Source: Phycisphaerales bacterium (GTDB lineage Bacteria > Planctomycetota > Phycisphaerae > Phycisphaerales > SM1A02). Taken from it: DNA of 64,000 nt. The stretch is from NCBI GenBank assembly GCA_029246705.1, contig JAQWMQ010000035.1, forward strand, positions 124,001 to 188,000, in the 5' to 3' direction. The notes below the pieces were generated by a model. The model was not told the origin of the DNA and did not search any database. It saw only the letters and a list, made by a program, of their open reading frames with translations. The position numbers and the translations under genes were made by a program. Each line of letters opens with the position of its first letter. Positions within the stretch are counted from its first letter, which is position 1. Positions 55,994 through 64,000 of the stretch are shown here, piece by piece.

Positions 55994-57058
55994 ATGCTCC
56001 GCACCACGATCGCCGTTCTCGCTCTTGCGCTCTTGAGCGCCGTCGCCTTCGGGCAGGATGCCGACGCATCACGCTGGCTTCGCTTTTCCGGAGACGCCGA
56101 TGTCGCACCAGGCAACGGTCGCCGCGTGGTCATGCTCGCTGGTGACGAGGAATACCGCTCGGAGGAGAGCATGCCGATGCTGGCGAGGATGTTCGCCAAG
56201 CAAGGATTCGAGACGATCGTGCTCTTCAGTCAGGACCCTGAATCAGGCGAGATCGACCCCGAAAACAGTTCGAACATCCCCGGCATGCACCTGATCGACG
56301 ATGCGGACCTGGTCATCGTGAACCTCCGCTTTCGCGAACTGCCGGACCAGGCCATGAAGCATCTCGTCGAATACGTCGATGCAGGCAAGCCGGTCAGCGG
56401 GTTGAGAACCGCGACCCACGCGTTCTACTACCGGGACAATCCCGACAGCCCCTACGCCAACTGGTCGTTCAACAGTGACGAGCCCAGGGGCGGCTTCGGT
56501 GGAGGCATCCTGGGAGAGACCTGGGTCGCCCATCATGGCCATCACGGCTCGGAAGCGACCCGCGGAGTGATCGAACCTAAGAATGCCGCACACCCGGTCC
56601 TGCGTGGCGTCAAGGATGTCTTCGGCCCGACCGATGTCTACACGATTCGAGGATTGCCGAAGGATTCGACGATCCTTCTGCGCGGCGGGATCCTCGAAGG
56701 GATGGACCCCGAGGACGCCTTCGTCGAGGACGACCGGAACAAGCCGATGCATCCGGTCGCCTGGGTGCGTGAACGCACCCTCCCCGACGGCGGGACGCAG
56801 CGGATCTTCTGCACGACGATGGGCACATCCCAGGACTTCTCCAGTCGCGACCTGCGACGGTTGGTTCTGCAGGCCTCGCTCTGGCAACTGGAGAACGAGC
56901 AGATGATCCCCAAAGACGGCGTGGACGCTCCGCTGGTCGGTCACTGGGCCCCGACGCGGTTCGGGTTCGGAACGCACCGAACGGGCCTCACCCCTGCCAT
57001 GGTTCGTGATGGACACCCGAAGGAAGACGCGAAGGCGGGAACGACATCGGAGGAGTAG
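55994..57058 (+). CDS. Secreted ThuA-like domain protein
   Basis: A 354-residue protein with a signal peptide (TIAVLALALLSAVAFGQ). The ThuA-like domain (class I glutamine-amidotransferase-like fold) runs from VVMLAGDEEYRSEESMPMLA through LVIVNLRFRELPD, SGLRTATHAFYY and WVAHHGHHGSEATRGVIEP to PVAWVRERTLPDGGTQRIFC and TMGTSQDF. The pattern GDEEYR...LARMF...FETIVLFSQD fits planctomycete ThuA proteins near trehalose or sugar catabolism genes; none lies here. The nucleophile of true amidotransferases is not obvious. It could bind or process sugars outside the cytoplasm. Confidence 0.8.
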   Translation: MLRTTIAVLALALLSAVAFGQDADASRWLRFSGDADVAPGNGRRVVMLAGDEEYRSEESMPMLARMFAKQGFETIVLFSQDPESGEIDPENSSNIPGMHLIDDADLVIVNLRFRELPDQAMKHLVEYVDAGKPVSGLRTATHAFYYRDNPDSPYANWSFNSDEPRGGFGGGILGETWVAHHGHHGSEATRGVIEPKNAAHPVLRGVKDVFGPTDVYTIRGLPKDSTILLRGGILEGMDPEDAFVEDDRNKPMHPVAWVRERTLPDGGTQRIFCTTMGTSQDFSSRDLRRLVLQASLWQLENEQMIPKDGVDAPLVGHWAPTRFGFGTHRTGLTPAMVRDGHPKEDAKAGTTSEE

Positions 57059-57090
57059 ACGCCTCGCGTTCCGCGCGGGTCATCGTTCCG

Positions 57091-57363
57091 TCATGAGGTC
57101 GCTTCTGAAGAGGCCTGGTTCCGCTTCGCCGACGGTCCCTGAATGCCGGTGATGAACCAGACCACCAGTCCGAAGATGAACACGCCCAGTGAAATGAGGG
57201 CAACAAGCAGCGTGCCCACTCCACCACCGGTGATGCCAATGACCAAGTTCCTGACGGACTGTTGGAGCTGACTCTGCTCCCAGGTCGCCATGAACAAAAT
57301 AAGGCACAAAACGATCAGGCCCATCAGCGCCAGGACAAGACAGATGATCCGGAATATCTTCAT
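57091..57363 (-). CDS. Small hypothetical membrane protein
   Basis: A 90-residue protein with two transmembrane segments (IICLVLALMGLIVLCLILFM near the start and VGTLLVALISLGVFIFGLVV in the middle) joined by a short polar loop (ATWEQSQLQQSVRNLVIG). The tail is Ser/Asn-rich. No family is recognised. It lies downstream of the tRNA cluster on the same strand, separated by the tRNA-Pro terminator. Confidence 0.55.
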   Translation of the reverse strand: MKIFRIICLVLALMGLIVLCLILFMATWEQSQLQQSVRNLVIGITGGGVGTLLVALISLGVFIFGLVVWFITGIQGPSAKRNQASSEATS

Positions 57364-57428
57364 GACTCCACGCTATCCACCACCGAACTCCAACCAACCG
57401 ATGACTGGAAATCAACCGGTGAAAATCA

Positions 57429-57460
57429 AAAGGCCCGCTGTCAGATGACAACGGGCCTTT
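57429..57460 (-). terminator. Terminator of the tRNA cluster
   Basis: AAAGGCCCG (57429-57437) with CGGGCCTTT (57452-57460), one C-A mismatch, then an inner TGTCA/TGACA stem form a tight hairpin. On the minus strand it is followed by TGATTTTC. Confidence 0.8.
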
Positions 57461-57464
57461 GGAA

Positions 57465-57539
<75 letters not shown>

Positions 57540-57565
57540 ATCGCGCCTCTCGACGCAGATGAAAA

Positions 57566-57648
57566 TGGCGGGTGAAGGATTCGAACCTTCGAAGGCATAC
57601 GCCAGCAGATTTACAGTCTGCCCCCTTTGGCCACTTGGGTAACCCGCC
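57566..57648 (-). tRNA. tRNA-Tyr (GUA anticodon)
   Basis: The 83-nt minus-strand tRNA starts GGCGGGTTACCCAAGTGG, has the loop CTGTAAA (anticodon GTA) and the long variable arm expected of bacterial tRNA-Tyr. The T-loop is TTCGAAT; the 3' end is CCCGCCA. Confidence 0.95.
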
Positions 57649-57772
57649 AGGGTCCCGACTCCGGATCATCAGGGACGATCTGGAGAAAGAGAAGTCTACC
57701 GCCAGCAGGTGCCATGAGGCAACAGCTGAACGATTCGATCAACCGAACGGGGCCGGTAACCGGTCCCAGAAA

Positions 57773-57845
57773 AGCCGCCGGCCGGACTTGAACCGGCAAC
57801 CTCGAGATTACAAATCACGCGCTCTACCAATTGAGCTACGGCGGC
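57773..57845 (-). tRNA. tRNA-Thr (UGU anticodon)
   Basis: The 73-nt minus-strand tRNA starts GCCGCCGTAGCTCAATTGG and ends CGGCGGCT. The loop TTTGTAA gives anticodon TGT. The anticodon stem (CGTGA/TCTCG) has one U-U mismatch, and position 73 is U where A is usual for Thr. Confidence 0.92.
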
Positions 57846-57950
57846 AATGGGTCAGACAGGGTAGCAGGCGCCACCACTCATGGCCCCGTTGAAGCACGAG
57901 ACGGGTCAATGACCGCATCACGAGGAGAGATGCCCGGGCGGAAGCGCCTC

Positions 57951-59909
57951 TCAGACGGTGTCGGCAGCCCGCGTGTGCCGGCGAATTGCAAGGGCGATGA
58001 GGGTCAGGTCGGCCGGGGTGATCCCTTCGACCCGTGCGGCCTGGCCGAGCGTCGCGGGTCGATATCGTGACAAGGCATCCCGAGCTTCGTTTCTCAGCCC
58101 CTGGATCACCGCCGGCTGCAGGTCGATCGGAATTCGGGTGGACTCGTTGCGTTCCTGGCGGCGGACCTCTGCCCGTTGCCGCACGATGTAGCCGGCATAC
58201 TGCAGCTCGGTGGCCACCCGCTCCACCAGAGGTGTTTCGGTTTCGACGGCGCCGCGCTCCTCCGCGAGTCTCGAGAGCTCCGGGACCGAGGTCTCCTGGC
58301 GTCGTGCGAGATCAGCAAGGGTCGGGACACCCGTGGTCTTGTGCTCGAAGAGTGCACGCAGCCGTTCGAGCTCGGCATGCCGGGCAGTCCATGCAGCCCA
58401 GCGATGATCATCGACCAGACCGTGCTCGCGCGCCCAGGGCGTGAGTCGTTCGTCGGCATTGTCCGCCCGCAGGAGCAGGCGATGTTCTGCCCGCGACGTG
58501 AACATTCGATAGGGCTCACGCGGCGTCCTGGTCACGAGGTCGTCCATCATCACCCCGATGTAGGCCTGGTCGCGCCCGAGGGTGACCAGGGGAAGCGCCC
58601 GAACCAGACGGGCCGCATTGAGACCGGCGACCAGCCCCTGCCCCCCTGCTTCCTCGTATCCGCTGGTTCCGTTGATCTGGCCGGCAAGGAACAACCCGTG
58701 AACCAGGCGGGTCATGCCGGTGGCATCGAGCTGGTGGGGGCGAACCATGTCGTATTCGACCGCATAGCCCCAGCGAAGGATCTCCGCATCCCCGCATCCG
58801 GGCATCGAGTGAACGAGAAACGACTGGACATCCTCGGGCAACGAAGTCGAGATGCCGTTGCAGTAGATCTCGTCGGTATGCAGTGACTCGGGCTCGAGAA
58901 AGACGTGGTGCGCGTGGCGATCAGCGAAGCGAACCACCTTGTCCTCGATCGACGGGCAGTAACGAGGGCCGGACTCGGCATCGATCGCACCGGAATACAT
59001 CGGTGCCCGCTCCAGGTTCGCGCGGATCAGCTCATGTGCCTCGGCCGTGGTGGCGGTGACCCGGCATTCAACCTGAGGCAGTTTCGGAAAGCGCGTGCGG
59101 TCGGTCAGGTCACTGAAGGGCCGGGGCGTTTCGTCACCATGCTGGGGTTCGAGTTCTTCCCAGCGAATCGAACCCCGTCGAAGACGCGGCGGGGTTCCGG
59201 TCTTGAGTCGACCGAGTTCGAATCCGAGTTCGGCGAGCATGCCGGAGATACCAAAGGCAGTGCCTTCACCGGCACGGCCGCCCGGGACCTGTTGATCACC
59301 AGTGTGCATGAGTGCGCGCATGAAGGTCCCGGTGGTGAGCACCACCGCACGTGACCGCAGTTCGGTGGGTTCCTCGAAACGGTCCGCCGCCTGGGGAGTC
59401 GTTGGATAGAGCGGACGAGCCATCCCCGCATCACTCGCCTGTTCGGTGTTCGATTCGGGACGGACGACGCCGCCACCCGCGGGCACCAGCACGCCACGCA
59501 TGCTGCCCGAAGCATCACGCAACAAGCGGTCGACCGTGCCTGCGATCACCGAGATCCTCGGGCGGCCGGCAAGCAGTCGCTGGACTTCAGCGGCGTAGGC
59601 GTACTTGTCGTTCTGGCAGCGTGGTCCACGCACCGCGGCGCCACGCGAGGCGTTGAGAACCTTGAAGAGGATCCCGGTCGCATCCGCGACCAGTCCCATC
59701 ATGCCGCCAAGAGCATCGATCTCACGAACGATCTGTCCCTTGCCCAGGCCCCCGATGGCAGGATTGCACGACATGGTCCCGATTCGTGCCGGGTCCATGG
59801 TGACAAGAGCGACCCGTCCGTCGGGCCCAAGGACACTCGCCGCGGCCCAGGCAGCTTCGGTTCCTGCATGGCCGCCGCCGATCACGATGACATCGAATTC
59901 GTGGTTCAT
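57951..59909 (-). CDS. mnmG: MnmG (GidA), tRNA uridine 5-carboxymethylaminomethyl modification enzyme
   Basis: A 652-residue FAD protein that, with MnmE, modifies U34 of several tRNAs. The N-terminal FAD motif is VIVIGGGHAGTEAAWAAASV; NPAIGGLGKGQIVREIDALG, RGAAVRGPRCQNDK and the second GTFMRALMHTGDQQVPGGRA motif are family hallmarks. The C-terminal MnmE/tRNA-binding helical region ends with LSRYRPATLGQAARVEGITP. An insert near 145-185 (GGVVRPESNTEQASDAGMAR) makes it slightly longer than the usual 620-630. MnmE is not in the window. Confidence 0.96.
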   Translation of the reverse strand: MNHEFDVIVIGGGHAGTEAAWAAASVLGPDGRVALVTMDPARIGTMSCNPAIGGLGKGQIVREIDALGGMMGLVADATGILFKVLNASRGAAVRGPRCQNDKYAYAAEVQRLLAGRPRISVIAGTVDRLLRDASGSMRGVLVPAGGGVVRPESNTEQASDAGMARPLYPTTPQAADRFEEPTELRSRAVVLTTGTFMRALMHTGDQQVPGGRAGEGTAFGISGMLAELGFELGRLKTGTPPRLRRGSIRWEELEPQHGDETPRPFSDLTDRTRFPKLPQVECRVTATTAEAHELIRANLERAPMYSGAIDAESGPRYCPSIEDKVVRFADRHAHHVFLEPESLHTDEIYCNGISTSLPEDVQSFLVHSMPGCGDAEILRWGYAVEYDMVRPHQLDATGMTRLVHGLFLAGQINGTSGYEEAGGQGLVAGLNAARLVRALPLVTLGRDQAYIGVMMDDLVTRTPREPYRMFTSRAEHRLLLRADNADERLTPWAREHGLVDDHRWAAWTARHAELERLRALFEHKTTGVPTLADLARRQETSVPELSRLAEERGAVETETPLVERVATELQYAGYIVRQRAEVRRQERNESTRIPIDLQPAVIQGLRNEARDALSRYRPATLGQAARVEGITPADLTLIALAIRRHTRAADTV

Positions 59910-59923
59910 GGCAACCCGGAAGA

Positions 59924-60115
59924 CTACCAGTCAAAGCGACTTGAAGGGGTTTTCGCCGGGCTGCCAGCCGCCCAGACAACGTTTCGGAGACCTGACTGCA
60001 CGAATCGCGGCACCAGACCGTCGCATGGAACCGCCTGACTCGTGGCTGCTGCCCACGCTTTCGGGATCCCCGCGATTCCGGTGGCAACTTCGACGATCCG
60101 CTCATCCTTGCGCAT
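59924..60115 (-). CDS. Doubtful small ORF between the ABM protein and mnmG
   Basis: A 63-codon frame that starts three bases after the stop of the ABM-domain gene and ends 14 bases before mnmG. The protein (RKDERIVEVATGIAGIPKAW, then TSQAVPCDGLVPRFVQSGLR) matches no family. The tight fit in the gap supports it as an operon member, but composition gives no support. Confidence 0.25.
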   Translation of the reverse strand: MRKDERIVEVATGIAGIPKAWAAATSQAVPCDGLVPRFVQSGLRNVVWAAGSPAKTPSSRFDW

Positions 60116-60118
60116 CGA

Positions 60119-60781
60119 TCAGACCAGCGACATCCAATTGAAGACCAGCATCAAGCCGAGCAGGACCGCGATGATCAAGGTCGCCATGCCTATCTCCACG
60201 CCACGTGAACGATTCGGTGATCGAGGCATCCACCATCCGACGCACCGTCGAACAAAGGGCAGCGTTATCCAGGACACGACCGACACCGCGATGACGTTGC
60301 TGGCCAGGAGCTTCATCGCAAATGGCCAATTCACATGTGACGTGAAGGCCCAGCTGATGAGATAGATCGATGGGTAGAGTGAAAGCACCACGACCAGGGT
60401 CTGCTTCCATGCGGGCACTGCCCCGGGCTCCGCCTGGTCGGACAGGGAGAACCATGAACCGAACCCAGTGATGGGGTTGGAACGGTGCACCGCGGCGCAC
60501 AGGGGCCGGACCTCATCGATGAGCGCCTTGTAGGCATCCGCTTCGAACCAGGCTGCATGAGCTGCAGGCGAGGCGAATCGGATCACATGGGTCCAGGTGT
60601 CCTGACCATTGGCCAGGGGCGGGATGTCTTCACGGCCCAGGAAACCGGGGAGTGTCGCTTCGACTTTCGAGATGCGATCCAACCACTGCTGGAACTTCTG
60701 CTCACAACCAGGACGGATGCGTCGGGTGACGACGAAAACGACTTCATCGTCAGCTGAATCTGTTTGCTGCTCGTTCATCAT
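60119..60781 (-). CDS. Antibiotic biosynthesis monooxygenase-fold membrane protein
   Basis: A 220-residue protein. The N-terminal half is an ABM ferredoxin-like domain (VVFVVTRRIRPGCEQKFQQW, then LPGFLGREDI and TWTHVIRFASPAAHAAWFEA). The C-terminal half has about three transmembrane segments (TLVVVLSLYPSIYLISWAF, LASNVIAVSVVSWITLPFV, ATLIIAVLLGLMLVFNWM). This matches the group of ABM proteins with a C-terminal membrane region, of unknown substrate. It is upstream of mnmG on the same strand. Confidence 0.85.
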   Translation of the reverse strand: MMNEQQTDSADDEVVFVVTRRIRPGCEQKFQQWLDRISKVEATLPGFLGREDIPPLANGQDTWTHVIRFASPAAHAAWFEADAYKALIDEVRPLCAAVHRSNPITGFGSWFSLSDQAEPGAVPAWKQTLVVVLSLYPSIYLISWAFTSHVNWPFAMKLLASNVIAVSVVSWITLPFVRRCVGWWMPRSPNRSRGVEIGMATLIIAVLLGLMLVFNWMSLV

Positions 60782-60928
60782 GCAAGGCTCCGATTGAAAC
60801 TTGGTTCCACACTCTACAACCGCACATGACAGCGTGGCTTCCCCATCGCGGTCCAGGGCAAGAGCCGAGCACCTGGAAGGGGTTCACGCTAGGCTTTCAG
60901 CAGTCAGACCAACGTCCTGGAGACCTGA

Positions 60929-62395
60929 ATGTACAAATCGATCACCGTCGGTCGCTCCGGAAGCGGCTCTTGCATCCGCGTACTCCTGATCACCAGCCAG
61001 ACCAGGCGTCTGCCGGAGAACCTTCCCGACCGCCCCGCCGCCCTTGCCGCCCTCAAGCGGCCGGATTTCCTGAAGGAACCGGGTGAACTGGTTTTCGTGA
61101 GTCCGAAGCTGGTGCTGGTCGGAATCGGGTCGAACAAGGCGATCGATACCGCTCGTTTTCGACGGGTCGGAGCCGGGATGGTGTACGGACTGGAACGGAT
61201 GAAGGCCACTCGAGTGGTCCTGGATCTCGAAGCTCTCCCCGCGAAGCAGGCGGAGGATCCTGCCCTCGCCCGTGCCCTGTCCGAGGGCATGGTGACCGCG
61301 AACTGGAGATTGGATCTCTTCGACGGAGCCGCCAGCAAACAGGAGCCCGCCAGTGGGAAGCTGACCATCATCAACTCCAGCCAGGCCTTCTCCGACGGAC
61401 TGCGACGGGGGCTGATTCTCGGCAACAACATGAACTTCACGCGCCGGCTCGCCGCGACTCCCCCGAACATCTGCACCCCGGCCCACGTGGCGAACGTCGC
61501 ACGTTCGGTGGCACGACAGCATGACGGGCTGTCCTGCAACGTCATCACCTATCAACAGGCCCGGAGGCTCGGCATGGGTGGGCTGGAGAACGTCGGCAAG
61601 GGATCGGCGAACAAACCCTGCATGATCATCCTCGACTGGAAGCCCTCGAAGACGAAGTCAAAGGAACGGCTCGCCCTGGTGGGAAAGACCATCACCTACG
61701 ACACCGGTGGCTACTCCATGAAGAGTGGAGCCGGCATGCGCGGCATGAAGTACGACAAGAACGGCGGCATGGCCGTGCTCGGGGCGATGAGGGCCATCGC
61801 GGAGGCACGTCTCCCGGTACGGGTCACGGCACTGCTTCCCGCCGCGGAGAACATGGTGTCCTCCAACAGCTATCGACCGGACGACATCATCAGCATGTAC
61901 AACGGAGTGACCGTGGAAGTCACCAACACCGACGCCGAAGGGCGACTGGTGCTCGCGGATGCACTCGCCTACGCCTGTGCCAAGTACAAGCCTTCCGCGA
62001 TCGTCGACATGGCCACGCTCACGGGTGGCGTCGTCGTCGCGCTCGGATCGTTCTGCTCGGGATTCTGGTGCAATGACCCCGACCTTCGCGGGAGACTCGA
62101 GAAGGCCGCAGCGACTTCCGACGAGAAGATATGGCAGCTCCCGCTCTGGCCGGAACACCGGGACTACATGCGTTCCCAGCACGCCGACATCCTCAACAGC
62201 AACCCGAGGCGGGAAGCACACCCCATCCAGGGTGCGGCCTTCCTGTCCTACTTCGTGGACGAGCAGATCCCCTGGGCCCACGTCGACATCGCAGGCACTT
62301 CCAGCAGCGAAGGCGGCAACGGCGTGCTGTGCCCCGGCCCGACCGGGTGGGGCGTACGACTTCTCTTCGATCTTGCAGAGGGACAAGCCGGCTGA
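60929..62395 (+). CDS. pepA: Leucyl aminopeptidase (M17)
   Basis: A 488-residue cytosolic M17 aminopeptidase. The catalytic domain shows RLAATPPNICTPAHVA, LALVGKTITYDTGGYSMKSG (metal-binding Lys/Asp), MKYDKNGGMAVLGAMRAIAE, LLPAAENMVSSNSYRPDDII and the signature NTDAEGRLVLADALAYA. The metal-binding Asp/Glu and catalytic Lys-Arg are in place; the GKTITYDTGGYS stretch is a variant of the usual GKGITFDTGG. It removes N-terminal residues from peptides. It is convergent with rpiB, ten bases apart. Confidence 0.93.
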   Translation: MYKSITVGRSGSGSCIRVLLITSQTRRLPENLPDRPAALAALKRPDFLKEPGELVFVSPKLVLVGIGSNKAIDTARFRRVGAGMVYGLERMKATRVVLDLEALPAKQAEDPALARALSEGMVTANWRLDLFDGAASKQEPASGKLTIINSSQAFSDGLRRGLILGNNMNFTRRLAATPPNICTPAHVANVARSVARQHDGLSCNVITYQQARRLGMGGLENVGKGSANKPCMIILDWKPSKTKSKERLALVGKTITYDTGGYSMKSGAGMRGMKYDKNGGMAVLGAMRAIAEARLPVRVTALLPAAENMVSSNSYRPDDIISMYNGVTVEVTNTDAEGRLVLADALAYACAKYKPSAIVDMATLTGGVVVALGSFCSGFWCNDPDLRGRLEKAAATSDEKIWQLPLWPEHRDYMRSQHADILNSNPRREAHPIQGAAFLSYFVDEQIPWAHVDIAGTSSSEGGNGVLCPGPTGWGVRLLFDLAEGQAG

Positions 62396-62404
62396 AGCGC
62401 GGGT

Positions 62405-62854
62405 TCAGTCCTCGATGCGGGAATCGATCCGGGCGATCTTCTCGAGGCGGCGTTCATGTCGTCCCCCCTCGAAATCGGTCTGCATCCACGCCTTGACGAT
62501 CCGCCGCCCGAGGGCATGCCCCACGAGGTCGCCGGAGAGGCAGAGCACGTTCGCATCGTTGTGCGATCGGCTCAACTGGGCACTCAACTCATCAAGAGCC
62601 AGTGCGGCACGGATCCCGGCGAACTTGTTTGCGGTGATGCACATGCCGATGCCCGTTCCGCAGATGAGCACGCCACGGTCAGCCTCTCCGTCGCGCAGGG
62701 CCTTGCAGACGATGCCGGCCTGGTCGGGGTAGTCACAGACCTCACCGGTGGTCAAGCCCATGGCGTCGACTTCATGTCCCTGTGCGTGCAGTTCACTACG
62801 AACCACTTCCAGAAGCTCGAGGCCGCGATGGTCGCTGGCAATGGCGATGTTCAT
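62405..62854 (-). CDS. rpiB: Ribose-5-phosphate isomerase B
   Basis: A 149-residue RpiB/LacAB enzyme that interconverts ribose 5-phosphate and ribulose 5-phosphate. Landmarks are IAIASDHRGLELLEVV, GVLICGTGIGMCITANKFAG (catalytic Cys), SRSHNDANVLCLSGDLVGHA and a C-terminal GGRHERRLEKIARID. Its ATG overlaps the ywlE stop (ATGA), so translation is coupled. In Bacillus the same pair is adjacent (ywlE-ywlF). Confidence 0.95.
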   Translation of the reverse strand: MNIAIASDHRGLELLEVVRSELHAQGHEVDAMGLTTGEVCDYPDQAGIVCKALRDGEADRGVLICGTGIGMCITANKFAGIRAALALDELSAQLSRSHNDANVLCLSGDLVGHALGRRIVKAWMQTDFEGGRHERRLEKIARIDSRIED

Positions 62855-63312
62855 CTGAGGAACTCCTTGAGTCGAGCCGGCATGACATCCTCCATCTGTG
62901 AGGCGGTGGCCTCGTAGACGTCCAGACCTCCTCCAATGGGATCGTAAACATCACCATTCGGGTCCAGCAGATGCACGTGGGAGATCTTTTCGGAATCGCC
63001 TCCGAACATCGACTGAATGCCCCCGAGGTGGCCGCGGGTCATGGTGAGGACCAGATCGGCCTTTTCGACCATCTCAGGAGTCAGTCCGAGGCTCCGGGAC
63101 TCGAAGCCGTCGATACCCCTCCGAGCGAGGACCTCCGCGACCTCCGGAGAGGCCGCCATGCCGTCTGAAGCAGCCAAACCAGCGGAAACGAAGAGCATGT
63201 CACCAGCATCGACGCCCTCCACAAGCCCACTTTGCGCTGCATGACGGGCGATTGCTTCGGCCATGGGGCTTCTACAGGTATTTCCGGTACAGACGAATAG
63301 GACGGTTCGCAT
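62851..63312 (-). CDS. ywlE: YwlE-type protein arginine phosphatase (low-molecular-weight PTP fold)
   Basis: A 153-residue phosphatase. The ATG at 63312 gives the family start (TVLFVCTGNTCRSPMAEAIA); codons to 63507 lack family features. The P-loop is C8-T-G-N-T12-C-R14-S15; Thr12 replaces the Ile/Leu usual in tyrosine phosphatases and marks arginine phosphatases of the YwlE type. Further matches are MLFVSAGLAASDGMAASPEV, EKADLVLTMTRGHLGGIQ and NGDVYDPIGGGLDVYEATAS with the general acid Asp in the DPIGG motif. It should remove phosphate from arginine, reversing McsB. The gene is cotranscribed with rpiB. Confidence 0.88.
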   Translation of the reverse strand: MRTVLFVCTGNTCRSPMAEAIARHAAQSGLVEGVDAGDMLFVSAGLAASDGMAASPEVAEVLARRGIDGFESRSLGLTPEMVEKADLVLTMTRGHLGGIQSMFGGDSEKISHVHLLDPNGDVYDPIGGGLDVYEATASQMEDVMPARLKEFLR

Positions 63313-63464
63313 GAGCTGACTCCAGGGGGAACCATGGTACCAACCATCAGGAAAGGACAAATGAAGACCATTGGCGGACGATGGAGACTCGACTGTTCCG
63401 TGGCTCTTGGTAAAATAGAGCCTACTTCTGAACCCGTCGGCAGATGAACTGCTGGAGATGATCC

Positions 63465-64000
63465 GTGGACTTCGTTGGATTTGATGAGGCTTGGAAAAGC
63501 CTGGCACCGTTGAAAGTGGTACGTCTGGACTCCTCCACCGAGGAAGCCTTCAGGCCAGGTCTTGAGGATTCGGATGATCTGGTGATCTTCGACCTCTGTG
63601 GCACGACACCTGACGCTGACGCCATCCCACTCGAGATTCCCCGCGAGCGAGCCGCAGACGCACTGGAAGCCCTCGTGCACAAGTTGCACCTCGCACCGCT
63701 GCTGCTCTTTCCAATCGGGAAGTGGCGGAACGTGATCGATTCGATCTCGTTCGAACTGGCCGGCAACGAGAACTGGCAGGAGATGGACTCTGCGTCGATC
63801 GTTGCACTCAACTCGCAGGACCCGATGATGTGCGAGCCCCAGGATCTGCACCTGGTGCATGACATCCTGGCGACGATTCTTCGAGTCGGCGAGAACCCGC
63901 TGCAGGGCGTGACCCTGGCGGCACTCGGCAAGCCGCTGTTGATCTGCGCCGAACCACCGGATCGTCTTCGGATCGAACTGGGCAGGGAATCACTCGCCGC
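63465..64000 (+). CDS. Hypothetical protein, 3' truncated by the window edge
   Basis: An open frame starts at GTG 63465, with TGGAG seven bases upstream and an in-frame TGA just before it, and is open to base 64000 (178 codons). The protein begins DFVGFDEAWKSLAPLKVVRL; later LVIFDLCGTTPDADAIPLEI, LHLAPLLLFPIGKWRNVIDS and DLHLVHDILATILRVGENPL are seen. It looks soluble and globular, with no signal peptide. No family is recognised. It diverges from ywlE. Confidence 0.7.
   Translation, partial: MDFVGFDEAWKSLAPLKVVRLDSSTEEAFRPGLEDSDDLVIFDLCGTTPDADAIPLEIPRERAADALEALVHKLHLAPLLLFPIGKWRNVIDSISFELAGNENWQEMDSASIVALNSQDPMMCEPQDLHLVHDILATILRVGENPLQGVTLAALGKPLLICAEPPDRLRIELGRESLA

Overview
The window is about 64 kb of high-GC bacterial DNA. 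It most likely comes from a planctomycete of the Phycisphaerae type. The pointers are inferred: a secreted protein with a PAPG variant of the PEP-CTERM sorting tail, two secreted proteins ending in dockerin-like EF-hand pairs closed by a WG-x-C tail, a DUF2231 protein with two planctomycete-type CxxCH haem modules, a DUF1080 and a ThuA-like protein, and a squalene-hopene cyclase. Kdo synthesis (kdsA), two tandem autotransporters, TolB-like and BamB-like propellers and hopanoid synthesis fit a diderm envelope. No phage, IS, integrase or CRISPR array was seen. Genes are densely packed on both strands.

Layout. 0-2 kb: end of a calcium-binding repeat/dockerin protein and a secreted gluzincin-like protein. 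2-4.7 kb: clpC behind two inverted repeats. 4.8-11 kb: a lipoprotein and TolB-like pair, an RluA pseudouridine synthase, a secreted M1 peptidase and an arginase. 11.4-18 kb: squalene-hopene cyclase with a Gfo/Idh oxidoreductase, a double thioredoxin-fold protein, a glutamine amidotransferase and a DUF1444 protein. 18-27.3 kb: kdsA, mcsA-mcsB, pterin dehydratase, gluQ with a DUF192 lipoprotein, a SpoIIE/RsbU phosphatase, riboflavin synthase, a BamB-like lipoprotein and purH. 27.5-35.3 kb: the PEP-CTERM-like protein, a lone nuoC, a saccharopine dehydrogenase-like gene, a PD-(D/E)XK nuclease candidate, tRNA-Glu, a HAF/dockerin protein, tRNA-Arg, two membrane proteins and umuDC. 35.3-47.2 kb: a haem protein, DUF2071 and methyltransferase genes, an M28-PDZ peptidase, and a tightly coupled leftward operon of ABC transporter, GT-C-like membrane protein and dinB. 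47.4-57.4 kb: DUF1080, the two autotransporters, a ThuA-like protein and small genes. 57.4-64 kb: tRNA-Pro/Tyr/Thr, mnmG, a monooxygenase-fold membrane protein, an M17 aminopeptidase, ywlE-rpiB and an unfinished gene at the right edge.

Most notable theme: all four non-protease parts of the protein-arginine-phosphorylation quality-control system known from Gram-positive bacteria are here. They are the kinase McsB, its activator McsA, the unfoldase ClpC with both phosphoarginine-docking GTEH motifs, and a YwlE-type arginine phosphatase with the diagnostic P-loop Thr. They lie at three separate loci without ctsR, and ywlE is coupled to rpiB as in Bacillus. Other themes are two Y-family polymerase systems (UmuDC, DinB) and a strongly secretion-oriented proteome.
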